Shown: piece after piece, positions 45,886 through 54,699 of the stretch | How the letters are laid out: each line of letters starts with the position of its first letter | Numbering within the stretch: the stretch's first letter is position 1 | Source: Parvularcula sp. BBD 1991-13 | Lineage (GTDB): Bacteria; Pseudomonadota; Alphaproteobacteria; Caulobacterales; Parvularculaceae | Direction: 5' to 3' | DNA: 64,000 nucleotides | NCBI GenBank assembly: GCA_001657385.1 | Contig: LYSZ01000012.1 | Span: 1 to 64,000, forward strand | Made by a program: the position numbers and the translations under genes | Notes under the pieces: model-generated | The model's input: only the letters and a program-made list of their open reading frames with translations | The model's database searches: none | Told to the model about the DNA's origin: nothing

Positions 45886-46971
45886 ATGAAAAATATAAAA
45901 AGATACCTGTCGATGCTGCTTCTCGCCATGGTCATTCCGGCGAATGCGGGCGCCGCCATTCGTATCCAGGCCGAGTACCACCCGCCGACGAATCTCTTTG
46001 CCCTGATGGATGGCGTTTCCGGCTGGGCGTTCAACGATCCCGCCTACCAAGAGGCATGGCGCCGGCGCTTCGGGTGGTCTGAAAGGGACCGGCATGTCGC
46101 TTCCGGTTACAAGCGCTATCGCGATCGCACATTTCACGACCCCGTACAAAAGGATAGGCGATACGGGGCGCGTAATGACGGCATGTTCGCGGCGCGCTCA
46201 TCCTATTCGGCCGACGCCGATCCTCTTGCCCGAAATTTCATCGGGGCGAAAACCATCGAAGACGCTCTTGCATCGCTTGAAGACGTCGCATCGGCTGAAG
46301 ACGCCGAGTTGCTGCGGGAATTTTACGAACATTTTCGGGCGCGCTGGTCGGCCATTCTCGATGAAAGCAGGGCGTTCGCCGTTCAGGCAGAGGCGTTGAA
46401 CGGTGAATTGCAGGACGAGCGCGTCGCCGCCTATCTCGCCCGGACCAGCGATTTCTACCAGGTCGAGGCCCAGTACGAATTCAACGTACGTTTTGTCTGG
46501 TGGCCGCCGATCGGGCGAACCTTCGCAGATATATCCGGACAAACGTTTCTTATACGGTCGCATCCGCAACGTCATGCGCGGCGGGACGACGTGATCGAAA
46601 TCGTCATGCACGAAGCTGCGCACTACATCAGCGCCAGCCAGCCGGCGGAACAAAAGCGTAAGCTTACGGACGAATTTCTCGGGACCTGCTCCGCCAGTGC
46701 CGATAACGACTTCTACCTGTTGGAGGAGCCCCTCGCCGTGGCGTGGGGGCAGGCCGCATTTGCGAAGTACGGCCGCGGAAAACCGCTCGATCCGGGTGAA
46801 AACTGGTATCGTCCCCCCATACCGGACATTATGGGGCGGCTGCTCTGGCTGCATATCGACGGACTCTACGAAACCGATGCGACCATCACCGACGGGATCA
46901 TTGCAACGGCCGCCGGGTACTGCGCGCGTCTTCTGGATATCGGCGCGGAGCTGGAGCGAGGAAGGCCTTAG
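45886..46971 (+). CDS. secreted protein with HExxH metallopeptidase-like motif
   Basis: Signal peptide MKNIKRYLSMLLLAMVIPANAGAA; DVIEIVMHEAAHYISASQP; acidic residues in LLEEPLAVAWGQA. Confidence 0.7.
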   Translation: MKNIKRYLSMLLLAMVIPANAGAAIRIQAEYHPPTNLFALMDGVSGWAFNDPAYQEAWRRRFGWSERDRHVASGYKRYRDRTFHDPVQKDRRYGARNDGMFAARSSYSADADPLARNFIGAKTIEDALASLEDVASAEDAELLREFYEHFRARWSAILDESRAFAVQAEALNGELQDERVAAYLARTSDFYQVEAQYEFNVRFVWWPPIGRTFADISGQTFLIRSHPQRHARRDDVIEIVMHEAAHYISASQPAEQKRKLTDEFLGTCSASADNDFYLLEEPLAVAWGQAAFAKYGRGKPLDPGENWYRPPIPDIMGRLLWLHIDGLYETDATITDGIIATAAGYCARLLDIGAELERGRP

Positions 46972-47228
46972 CGCATCCCGTTACGATTGCTGTCTGGGTG
47001 CGCGCTGGCGTCTGGCCCTGAGGCAGTCGCTCTTTTTCGGTGCTTTACGGACGCGCCCTGGACGGCTGGGCGCTGGCGCCGCATGCGGATCGCAACGTAT
47101 GCTTACGCCTTTGCGGTACGAACCTCCTCTGATCAATGTTCCCAATGATTTAGGGCGAATTCCACGATGACGCTCGTAAGTAAGACGATTGAATTGCCGT
47201 TGCGTTCCAGATATTGATGCGAAGAATT

Positions 47229-47254
47229 GAACTTTTTACGGGGCGTCCCGTAAA
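47229..47254 (+). promoter_or_regulatory. Candidate ECF promoter/palindrome upstream of sigma factor 2
   Basis: GAACTTTTTACGGG...; TTTACGGG-GCGT-CCCGTAAA perfect palindrome at 47235-47254. Confidence 0.45.
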
Positions 47255-47272
47255 CGACAAGGCCCGTGGCGT

Positions 47273-47857
47273 GTGAACAAGAAGCTGCATGAACAGAATA
47301 TCGTTCACTTCCCGCATAATAAAAATGCGACAGCTGAACGTTCACGGCATATAGAGGCGCTGTATAAGAGCCACTGGCGCGAGATTTGCGCCAGATTACG
47401 CAAAGTATTCGGGGCAGGCCCTCCAGAGCCGGAGGATCTCGCCCAGGAGGCCTTCGCCAAGTTCACGGCGTTGCCGGGCCATTCCCGAGTAAAACATCCG
47501 CAGGCCTTTCTTTTCAAGACAGCGCTTAATCTGGGTTACGATTCCATCAAGAGGGTTGCGGTTGCCCGCCGGCATATTGAAATGGCTTTGCAGGAGGCGG
47601 ATCTTGCCTTGATGGAACAAAATTCGCCTGAAGACGTCTATTCTTTGCAAGAGCGTTTGACAGTCACCACAAGAGCGTTCAACGGGCTCTCAGAAAAACA
47701 ACGCGAGATCGTGATCCGGAGCCGGATTTACGGCGAATCATTTGCGCAGATCCGCGCTGCTACAGGATGGAGTAACGGCGACATCCACCGGCAACTCAAA
47801 GCGGCCCATAAGATTCTCAGAGCCCGGGTGCAAGAGGCTGAGGGAACGGACGAGTAA
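47273..47857 (+). CDS. ECF RNA polymerase sigma factor (FecI-like)
   Basis: LYKSHWREICARLRKVFGAGPPEPEDLAQEAFAKF...LSEKQREIVIRSRIYGESFAQIRAATGWSNGDIHRQLKAAHKIL. Confidence 0.9.
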   Translation: MNKKLHEQNIVHFPHNKNATAERSRHIEALYKSHWREICARLRKVFGAGPPEPEDLAQEAFAKFTALPGHSRVKHPQAFLFKTALNLGYDSIKRVAVARRHIEMALQEADLALMEQNSPEDVYSLQERLTVTTRAFNGLSEKQREIVIRSRIYGESFAQIRAATGWSNGDIHRQLKAAHKILRARVQEAEGTDE

Positions 47858-47863
47858 AAGAGT

Positions 47864-48871
47864 ATGATAAGCAAGCTGAATAATATCCCGGACATCTCTC
47901 ATTCCTCGGATCCGGAAGACGCCGCGATCGAGTGGCATATTTATCTGTATTCTGAGAACGCCTCGGATGACGGGCGGGCGAAATTTGAGGCATGGCTAAA
48001 GCAGTCCCCCGACCATGGGCGCTTGTTCAAGGAAATCGAGACGAACTGGCGTGATCTTTCGCTGGTTGAGAATATCGAGGATGAGCTTGTAAGCGGTTCC
48101 CAGAATACAGAACGCGAACGGGGCGACAGGGTCTCCCGCCGCACCATGGTTGCAGGAGGCGCAATTGCCGCTGCATTGGCGGGCGTTGTGTTGTTGGGTG
48201 TTTCCGAGCTTTCGTCGCCAAAAACCCAGGCGCGGCATGCGTCGTCAATTGGCGAAATCAAGAGCGTCGGCCTGCCGGACGGCAGTATCGTCACGCTCGA
48301 CAGCAATTCAACCATTGAGATTACCTTCTCAAAAAAGACACGGTCGGTGACGTTGGTCAGGGGGCGGGCCCATTTTGACGTTGAGCCGGAAACGAGGCGC
48401 GCGTTCACGGTGGATGCAGGCCTGGGTCGCGTTACCGTGGTCGGGACCGCTTTTGATTTGTGGCGCAAGGATGACGCGCTCGATGTTTCCGTCGTGGAAG
48501 GCGTAGTGGAATTTGCGCCAACGGAAAAAGACCGCGCCGTATCGTCAACATCATTGGCTGTGGGGGAACGTATTATTGTTTACGGAAACGGCGTTATGTC
48601 CCAAAAGCGGGACTTCGATCCGTTCCAAAGCGAAGAGTGGCGCGCCGGCCGCATCGACTATGAGGATGCTCCGCTCGGCAATGTGATTGAGGACATCAAC
48701 CGATATCGCAGAAAACCAATCAGAATTATCGATAGCGAGTTGAACGCCATCCGCCTGACGGTAGGGGTTCGTGTGGATCAATCAGATATTTTCCTGGCTG
48801 GTCTTGAAGCGACGCAACCCATATCCGTCCGTGAAACCCAATATGCCGTGAACCTATACAAAAAACGTTGA
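47864..48871 (+). CDS. FecR family protein
   Basis: DPEDAAIEWHIYLYSENASDDGRAKFEAWLKQSPDHGRLF; SIGEIKSVGLPDGSIVTLDSNSTIEITFSKKTRSVTLVRGRAHFDVEPETRRAFTV. Confidence 0.93.
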   Translation: MISKLNNIPDISHSSDPEDAAIEWHIYLYSENASDDGRAKFEAWLKQSPDHGRLFKEIETNWRDLSLVENIEDELVSGSQNTERERGDRVSRRTMVAGGAIAAALAGVVLLGVSELSSPKTQARHASSIGEIKSVGLPDGSIVTLDSNSTIEITFSKKTRSVTLVRGRAHFDVEPETRRAFTVDAGLGRVTVVGTAFDLWRKDDALDVSVVEGVVEFAPTEKDRAVSSTSLAVGERIIVYGNGVMSQKRDFDPFQSEEWRAGRIDYEDAPLGNVIEDINRYRRKPIRIIDSELNAIRLTVGVRVDQSDIFLAGLEATQPISVRETQYAVNLYKKR

Positions 48872-48889
48872 TCCGCAACATTCCAGATT

Positions 48890-48903
48890 GAATTTTTTAT
48901 GAA
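48890..48903 (+). promoter_or_regulatory. Candidate ECF promoter element upstream of TBDR
   Basis: GAATTTTTTATGAA, identical to both copies at about 33.1 kb. Confidence 0.5.
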
Positions 48904-49017
48904 GATCAACGCTGGTCTGGGATAGCTCAATCTCGTTGTCGTCTTTCTACTGTAAATTTCTTCACGTCGTTCTTTCGGGGAGAGCGGCGATAAAATTTCG
49001 GATGCTTCGCGAAAGAC

Positions 49018-51870
49018 ATGATGCGGGGATTGGGGATAAAGGCGTTGGCGTTTGCGAGCGTAGTTGGGTTCGCGCCATCGCAATCTTTCGCTCAGCTTAC
49101 AACCTATACGCTGGATATTCCGGCGCAATCCCTGAATGGCGCTCTTGTGGAGCTTTCGCGGCAAACCGGCCTGCCGATCATAGCTGCGCATAATGCGTTG
49201 GCCGGTCTCGATGCGCAGTTATTGCACGGCGATTACGCCATTGACGATGCGCTGGATATTCTACTCGGAGAAACCGGTCTTACGGTTCAGCGAGGCGGCG
49301 GCGGTTCTATCTACATTGCGAATCGACCCAATGAACAGGTCTTGAATGCCGCGCCCCCGGCGCCCGTAAAGCCGCTTGACGGCGCAACCGTCCTTGACAG
49401 GATTATTGTGACTGGCGCCCGGTTGCAAAACCAGCGTGCGATTGAGGTAAAGCGTTCGAGCCGTCTTATTACAGATCATATTGCATCAGATGAAATTGGT
49501 CAGTCACCGGATTTCAACGTCGCTGACGCCTTCCGCCGGGCCCCGGGGGTCAATACAATTGCAGATGAAGATGAAGGACGATACATTGCCCTCAGAGGCC
49601 TCAACGCCGACTTTACCTTTGTGACTTTGGATGGCGGCAGCCTTGCGTCCTTGGACCTGGGCGGGGACTTTGGAGGAGGCCGCCGCGTTCTTCTGGAGAC
49701 GATTCCTTCGTCCGCCGTGACCCGTCTTGAAATCATAAAATCCGTCGACGCATCGAAAGACGGTCAGGGTATTGGCGGCCAGATTAACTTAGTGACAAGA
49801 AGCGCGTTCGACGTCGACGACAGCTTCTTCGTGGGAACGGTCTTGGGGGGGTATTTCGACAAACAGGATGTGCCGACAAGCGCACGCAAGCCGTCATTGC
49901 GTTCTGACATCGTCTATTCGAAAGTGTTTGGCGCAGAAAGGAATTTAGGCATAGTCCTTGCGGCGTCGTACAATATCAAGAACCGTGACCAGGAGAGGGT
50001 CGCGTCGCGCGCACAGCAATATGTCGATCGCGACCTGAGTATCGTGCCGCCTCAGAACGGAACTGACCTTCTTCCATTTGGCACCTATCTTCCGTTAAGT
50101 TACCGAAATAAGGTTCATCGCCGCGGCGGCCTGGCGAAGTTGGAAATTGCACCCGATCCGTCAGTGTCTTCAGATTTTCTTTTTAGCTATTATGAGCAAA
50201 TTGACGACGAACGCCGTAACGATACTCTTATTGCAGGGGGCGCCCCGGTCGGTCGGACTGATTCTTCTCTTTTCATTCAAGATGCTAGATACTTGGTTCG
50301 TTTGCAGGAATGGGACATTAAAAAATCAGTGCTAAACAGTCAGTATTCGATACAAGCTGACGTTTCATCTCTCGATCGCATATCGGCGAAGGTTAATTAC
50401 TCAACCTCCACATGGCGTGAGGACGCGCCGCGCTTGTCTTTCGAAAGCGATATCGCGTTGCGTTATCAGATCACCCATCGCAATGAGCCGCTGCCGCCTG
50501 TAGTCCGCACTGAAATTGAGACAGACTCTGAAGGTTTCATTAATAGCTTCAATGATTTCAGTTTTGCGCAGCGTGATGATATCGAAGAATCCAAACTATT
50601 CGAGGCGAAGCTGGATTGGTCGCATAATGACGACATAAATCTGGGCGGCGTCGGCTTCGCTGCCGGAGGTTTGTTTCGAACTCAAGAAACTATATTCGAT
50701 AGGGATATCATTTTTTTTGAAGACGGTCCCAATCCCGGGCGTGTGACGCTGGAAGCGGTGTTGCAACCGTCGTTGCAAGGATCTCGATTTTCCCTCGAAG
50801 GACAGGGCTTTCCGCAAACCTTCATCGATATCGACAGGTTCATTCAGCTGGTTGAAGAGTCGGATGACGGCGATTTTGCAATCCGCCTTGATGAAACGCG
50901 CCGCGCCAGCCAAGCGCAAGACTTTCATTTCAGCGAAATCGTCAAGGCGGGGTTTGTGCAAGCGCGGTATCGCACGCCGGCATTTCTTGTGACGGGCGGC
51001 GTACGTATTGAACACACGACTTTTGATAGCGGCGATAACAATTCGTATACTAATGTCCTGCCGTCGCTTTCAGCAACCTACAGCCTTACCCGCGACTTTC
51101 TTATTCGAGCGGGCTATTCGAAAACGCTTGGCCGGCCCGACATCCGCAGTCTCGCGGCCGCGAGCAGCACTGATATCGATTCCAATGCGGGTGTGACAAT
51201 TATCAATGAGCCGAATATAGAATTGCAGCCTCGTATCTCCGATAATGTTGATGTCTCATTTGAACGCTATTTTAAAGGGAATGAAGGGATAGTATCGCTT
51301 GCGTTATTTCATAAGCGCATAAGGAATAATATTTTTATCCGGTCAACCCTTCTGGATAACGGTCAAACAATTTTGAGCCAACCCAAAAATGATTCCGAGG
51401 CGGAGATTTCCGGCCTTGAGTTTGGGGTTGCCGTCAACAACCTCCATGTCTTGCCGGCGCCTCTGGATAACATTGGGGTTTCCGCAAATCTCACCCTGAT
51501 CAGGGCGCGTCAGGATATTGACAGCGAGGACAGCCTGAATTTTTTGCGCGAGCAACCCGAGGTAATTTTCAACTCGGCATTATTTTACGAGTCGGACCGT
51601 TTCGACGCTCGTCTTTCTTATAATTATGTCGGCGATTACGCGACGCTGATTGTATCGGACGAACCTGAGAGAAGCCGGTTTGAGCGCGCCCGGGGACAGC
51701 TTGACGTCGCGATGCAGTACAAACTTACCGGGAACGCCCGCCTTATTGCCGATGCACGGAATGTCCTTGGCGCCGATCGAACCACCCTTACGGGACCAAA
51801 CAGAGAGTTCGTTTCGGAATCAAATATGTTCGGGCGATCCTTTTTTATCGGTGCAACGATCAATTACTAA
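49018..51870 (+). CDS. TonB-dependent receptor with STN domain
   Basis: STN: LDIPAQSLNGALVELSRQTGLPIIAAHNALAGLDAQLLHGDYAIDDALDILLGETGLTVQ; plug ADAFRRAPGVNTIADEDEGRYIALRGLNADFTFVTLDG. Confidence 0.95.
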   Translation: MMRGLGIKALAFASVVGFAPSQSFAQLTTYTLDIPAQSLNGALVELSRQTGLPIIAAHNALAGLDAQLLHGDYAIDDALDILLGETGLTVQRGGGGSIYIANRPNEQVLNAAPPAPVKPLDGATVLDRIIVTGARLQNQRAIEVKRSSRLITDHIASDEIGQSPDFNVADAFRRAPGVNTIADEDEGRYIALRGLNADFTFVTLDGGSLASLDLGGDFGGGRRVLLETIPSSAVTRLEIIKSVDASKDGQGIGGQINLVTRSAFDVDDSFFVGTVLGGYFDKQDVPTSARKPSLRSDIVYSKVFGAERNLGIVLAASYNIKNRDQERVASRAQQYVDRDLSIVPPQNGTDLLPFGTYLPLSYRNKVHRRGGLAKLEIAPDPSVSSDFLFSYYEQIDDERRNDTLIAGGAPVGRTDSSLFIQDARYLVRLQEWDIKKSVLNSQYSIQADVSSLDRISAKVNYSTSTWREDAPRLSFESDIALRYQITHRNEPLPPVVRTEIETDSEGFINSFNDFSFAQRDDIEESKLFEAKLDWSHNDDINLGGVGFAAGGLFRTQETIFDRDIIFFEDGPNPGRVTLEAVLQPSLQGSRFSLEGQGFPQTFIDIDRFIQLVEESDDGDFAIRLDETRRASQAQDFHFSEIVKAGFVQARYRTPAFLVTGGVRIEHTTFDSGDNNSYTNVLPSLSATYSLTRDFLIRAGYSKTLGRPDIRSLAAASSTDIDSNAGVTIINEPNIELQPRISDNVDVSFERYFKGNEGIVSLALFHKRIRNNIFIRSTLLDNGQTILSQPKNDSEAEISGLEFGVAVNNLHVLPAPLDNIGVSANLTLIRARQDIDSEDSLNFLREQPEVIFNSALFYESDRFDARLSYNYVGDYATLIVSDEPERSRFERARGQLDVAMQYKLTGNARLIADARNVLGADRTTLTGPNREFVSESNMFGRSFFIGATINY

Positions 51871-51891
51871 TTCGGTCGACGATACCCGTGT

Positions 51892-51905
51892 GAATAATTT
51901 ATGAA
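51892..51905 (+). promoter_or_regulatory. Diverged copy of the ECF promoter-like element
   Basis: GAATAATTTATGAA, 12/14 match to GAATTTTTTATGAA. Confidence 0.35.
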
Positions 51906-52016
51906 GAAGCTGAATTCGTTGGGATAAACAAAAGGCCCAATCGTCTCCCCTCAGTGCAATGTCGTGAAGGCAAGCCATACGGTGTGGCGCTGTCGATTAG
52001 TGGAGGGGCATATCAA

Positions 52017-54635
52017 ATGAAATCGGTTGTTTTCAAATCTACGCTTATGGCGGCGGCGGCTGTGCTGCCGCTTATGGGGCATGTCGCGGCGCAGGACGCC
52101 GAGGCTTCTGTTTCCGCCGACGAAATTATCGTGACCGGCTTTCGCCTGGAAAACCGGTTAGCAATTGCAGCCAAGCGCGAAAACAGGCTCATCGCCGACT
52201 TTCTCGCTGCTGATGAAATAAACCGGAGCCCGGATTTCAACATCGCCGACGCTTTCCGGCGGATTTCCGGCGTGAACACAATTGCCGACGAGGATGAGGG
52301 GCGATATGTGGCTTTGCGCGGGCTCAATCCCGACTTTACATTCGTTACAATCGACGATGGCGGCGTGGCGGCGCTCGATCTCGGGGGCGACTTTGGCGGC
52401 GGGCGTAGGGTGCTGCTCGAGGTCATCCCGTCGTCGGCCGTTTCGCGGATCGACGTCCTGAAATCGTCCGATGCGACGCTCGACGGCCAAGGCATTGGCG
52501 GTCACATCAATCTCGTCACCCGCAGCGCATTTGACGTCGACGATACGTTTTTCGTCGTCAACGGTTTTGTCGGTTACTTCGATAGCCAGGATGTTCCCAT
52601 CAGCGAGGGCAATCCTATTTCGTTTAGAACCGACGCCACATTTACAAAGCGCTTCGGGGCGAATGGCGAGTTTGGCGTTGTCGCGTCAGGGTCTTACCAA
52701 TTGAAAAGGCGCGATCAGGAACGGGTGTTCTTCAACGACGCCACTTACCTTGACGAAGACCTTAATTCGGTGACGCCGACCGAAGGCGATTCCTCGCTTG
52801 TCGCGTTTGGCACGATCGTGCCGCTCAGCTATCGCAACAACGTCACTCGTCGAGGCGGCTTGATCAAGCTCGAGCATTCGCCCGTCGATGCGTTTTATCA
52901 GAAGCTGCAACTCAACTATTTCGAACAAATTGACGATGAGCGGCGCAACGACACCATCATCGGCGGCGGCACGGCGGTTTCCAGAACCGCCGACTCCGTC
53001 AATGTCGAAGGGGCGACACGGCAGGCGCGGTTGCAGGACTGGCAGATCGAAAAGCATGTCCTGCATGCTCAGTATGCAGCGGACTGGGCTTTTTCCGAGA
53101 ATGACGATTTATCCATTAAGGCCACTTATTCAAACTCCCGTTGGTATGAAGACGCGCCGCGCGTCGGATTCCGCAGCTCAGTGCCGCTTGACTACAATGT
53201 TCGCCTCGGCGTTGGCGACGGGCCGGTTATTACAACCGTCAATAATCCGGATTCCGGCGTTCTGGATCCATCAACTTACGGAACGGTGGACTTTCCTCAC
53301 CGGTTCGACGATGAGACGGAAGATCTCTTTGAGGCCAAGGTCGACTATGCGCACAATCTCGGCGCGGGTGATCTTGGCTTCGGCGTGCGCGCCGGCCTTA
53401 AATTCCGTCGCACGGAGCGCGAGTTTGATCGTGACGTGTTTATCTACGGCGATGGGCCGAACCCCGGCGAAGTAAGGTTGGTCGACGTTCAGCAAGAAAA
53501 CCTGATCGGCAATTCATATAGCGCGCCAGGCACCGGTTTGCCGCAACTCTTTATCGACATTGATGAGTTTCTGGAGATATTCAACAACGCCGCGCCCGGC
53601 GACTTCGCCCTCAACGAAGCGGCGACCGCGTCATCAAACACGCAGCAGGACTTTCTCGTTGAGGAAGAAGTGGCGAGCGCATACGCTCAAGCCGCTTATC
53701 GCACGGACCGTCTGGCTCTGGCGGCCGGTTTGCGCATCGAAGAAACCTCGACGGACACGGTCTCGCCCGTTGGCGACGCGTCCGGCGACACCGTCGCGGG
53801 CTCATCGTCTTATGTAACGCTCTTGCCGTCTGCTTCGGCGACATACGACTTGGCCGACGACATGATCGTCAGGTTGTCTTACTCACGCAATGTCGGGCGA
53901 CCCGACTTCCGCAGCCTCGCAGGCGTTCTGCAAATCGACGTAGAACAGCAGGGTGTAACGCGGATCAATCAGGGAAATCCGGATTTGCGGCCGCGCATCT
54001 CGGACAATATTGATTTCTCGCTTGAAAAATACTTTGACGACGGCGACGGTCTCGTTGCGTTCGGTATTTTCCATAAGGAAATTTCAGATAACATCTTTAC
54101 ACGCACGACGGTTTCCGACGACGGTCTCACGATCATCAATCAGCCGGAAAACGTCCTTGATGCGTCGGTCAGCGGGATTGAATTTACGATTATCAAGAAC
54201 TCGCTTGATTTCCTGCCGCGGTTTCTTCACGACTTCGGTTTTTCAGGAAACGTTACCCTCATCTCCGCGGAGCAAACGATCGACGATGACGGCACGACGA
54301 TCAACTTCCTGAACGAACAGCCGGAGCGCCTCGCGAATGCGCAATTGTTCTACGACAATGGGGCGTTTGACGTGCGGCTCACCTATAACCACACGGGTCA
54401 ATATGCGACAACAGTGAACATCAATACGCCGGCGCGCTCGCGTTACGAAAGTGATCAGCACTGGGTAAATCTGTTTGCGTCATATGAAATAAACGATAAT
54501 TTCCGTCTGGTCGGCGATATTCGAAACTTGTTCAATGCTGATCGTCGTACAGTGCTGGGGCCGAACCTCGACTGGACACGCGACTTCAACAGCTTTGGCC
54601 GGGCTTTCCATGTGGGCTTTACCTATAACTACTAA
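52017..54635 (+). CDS. TonB-dependent receptor lacking STN, paralogue of the preceding receptor
   Basis: ADAFRRISGVNTIADEDEGRYVALRGLNPDFTFVTIDDGGVAALDLGGDFGGGRRVLLEVIPSSAVSRIDVLKS; signal peptide from internal Met. Confidence 0.94.
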   Translation: MKSVVFKSTLMAAAAVLPLMGHVAAQDAEASVSADEIIVTGFRLENRLAIAAKRENRLIADFLAADEINRSPDFNIADAFRRISGVNTIADEDEGRYVALRGLNPDFTFVTIDDGGVAALDLGGDFGGGRRVLLEVIPSSAVSRIDVLKSSDATLDGQGIGGHINLVTRSAFDVDDTFFVVNGFVGYFDSQDVPISEGNPISFRTDATFTKRFGANGEFGVVASGSYQLKRRDQERVFFNDATYLDEDLNSVTPTEGDSSLVAFGTIVPLSYRNNVTRRGGLIKLEHSPVDAFYQKLQLNYFEQIDDERRNDTIIGGGTAVSRTADSVNVEGATRQARLQDWQIEKHVLHAQYAADWAFSENDDLSIKATYSNSRWYEDAPRVGFRSSVPLDYNVRLGVGDGPVITTVNNPDSGVLDPSTYGTVDFPHRFDDETEDLFEAKVDYAHNLGAGDLGFGVRAGLKFRRTEREFDRDVFIYGDGPNPGEVRLVDVQQENLIGNSYSAPGTGLPQLFIDIDEFLEIFNNAAPGDFALNEAATASSNTQQDFLVEEEVASAYAQAAYRTDRLALAAGLRIEETSTDTVSPVGDASGDTVAGSSSYVTLLPSASATYDLADDMIVRLSYSRNVGRPDFRSLAGVLQIDVEQQGVTRINQGNPDLRPRISDNIDFSLEKYFDDGDGLVAFGIFHKEISDNIFTRTTVSDDGLTIINQPENVLDASVSGIEFTIIKNSLDFLPRFLHDFGFSGNVTLISAEQTIDDDGTTINFLNEQPERLANAQLFYDNGAFDVRLTYNHTGQYATTVNINTPARSRYESDQHWVNLFASYEINDNFRLVGDIRNLFNADRRTVLGPNLDWTRDFNSFGRAFHVGFTYNY

Positions 54636-54699
54636 GGTCTGCACAGCGAAAGAATGCGGGGCGGCGAATCCCAAGCGCCGCCCCGCAGATTGACCCAAT

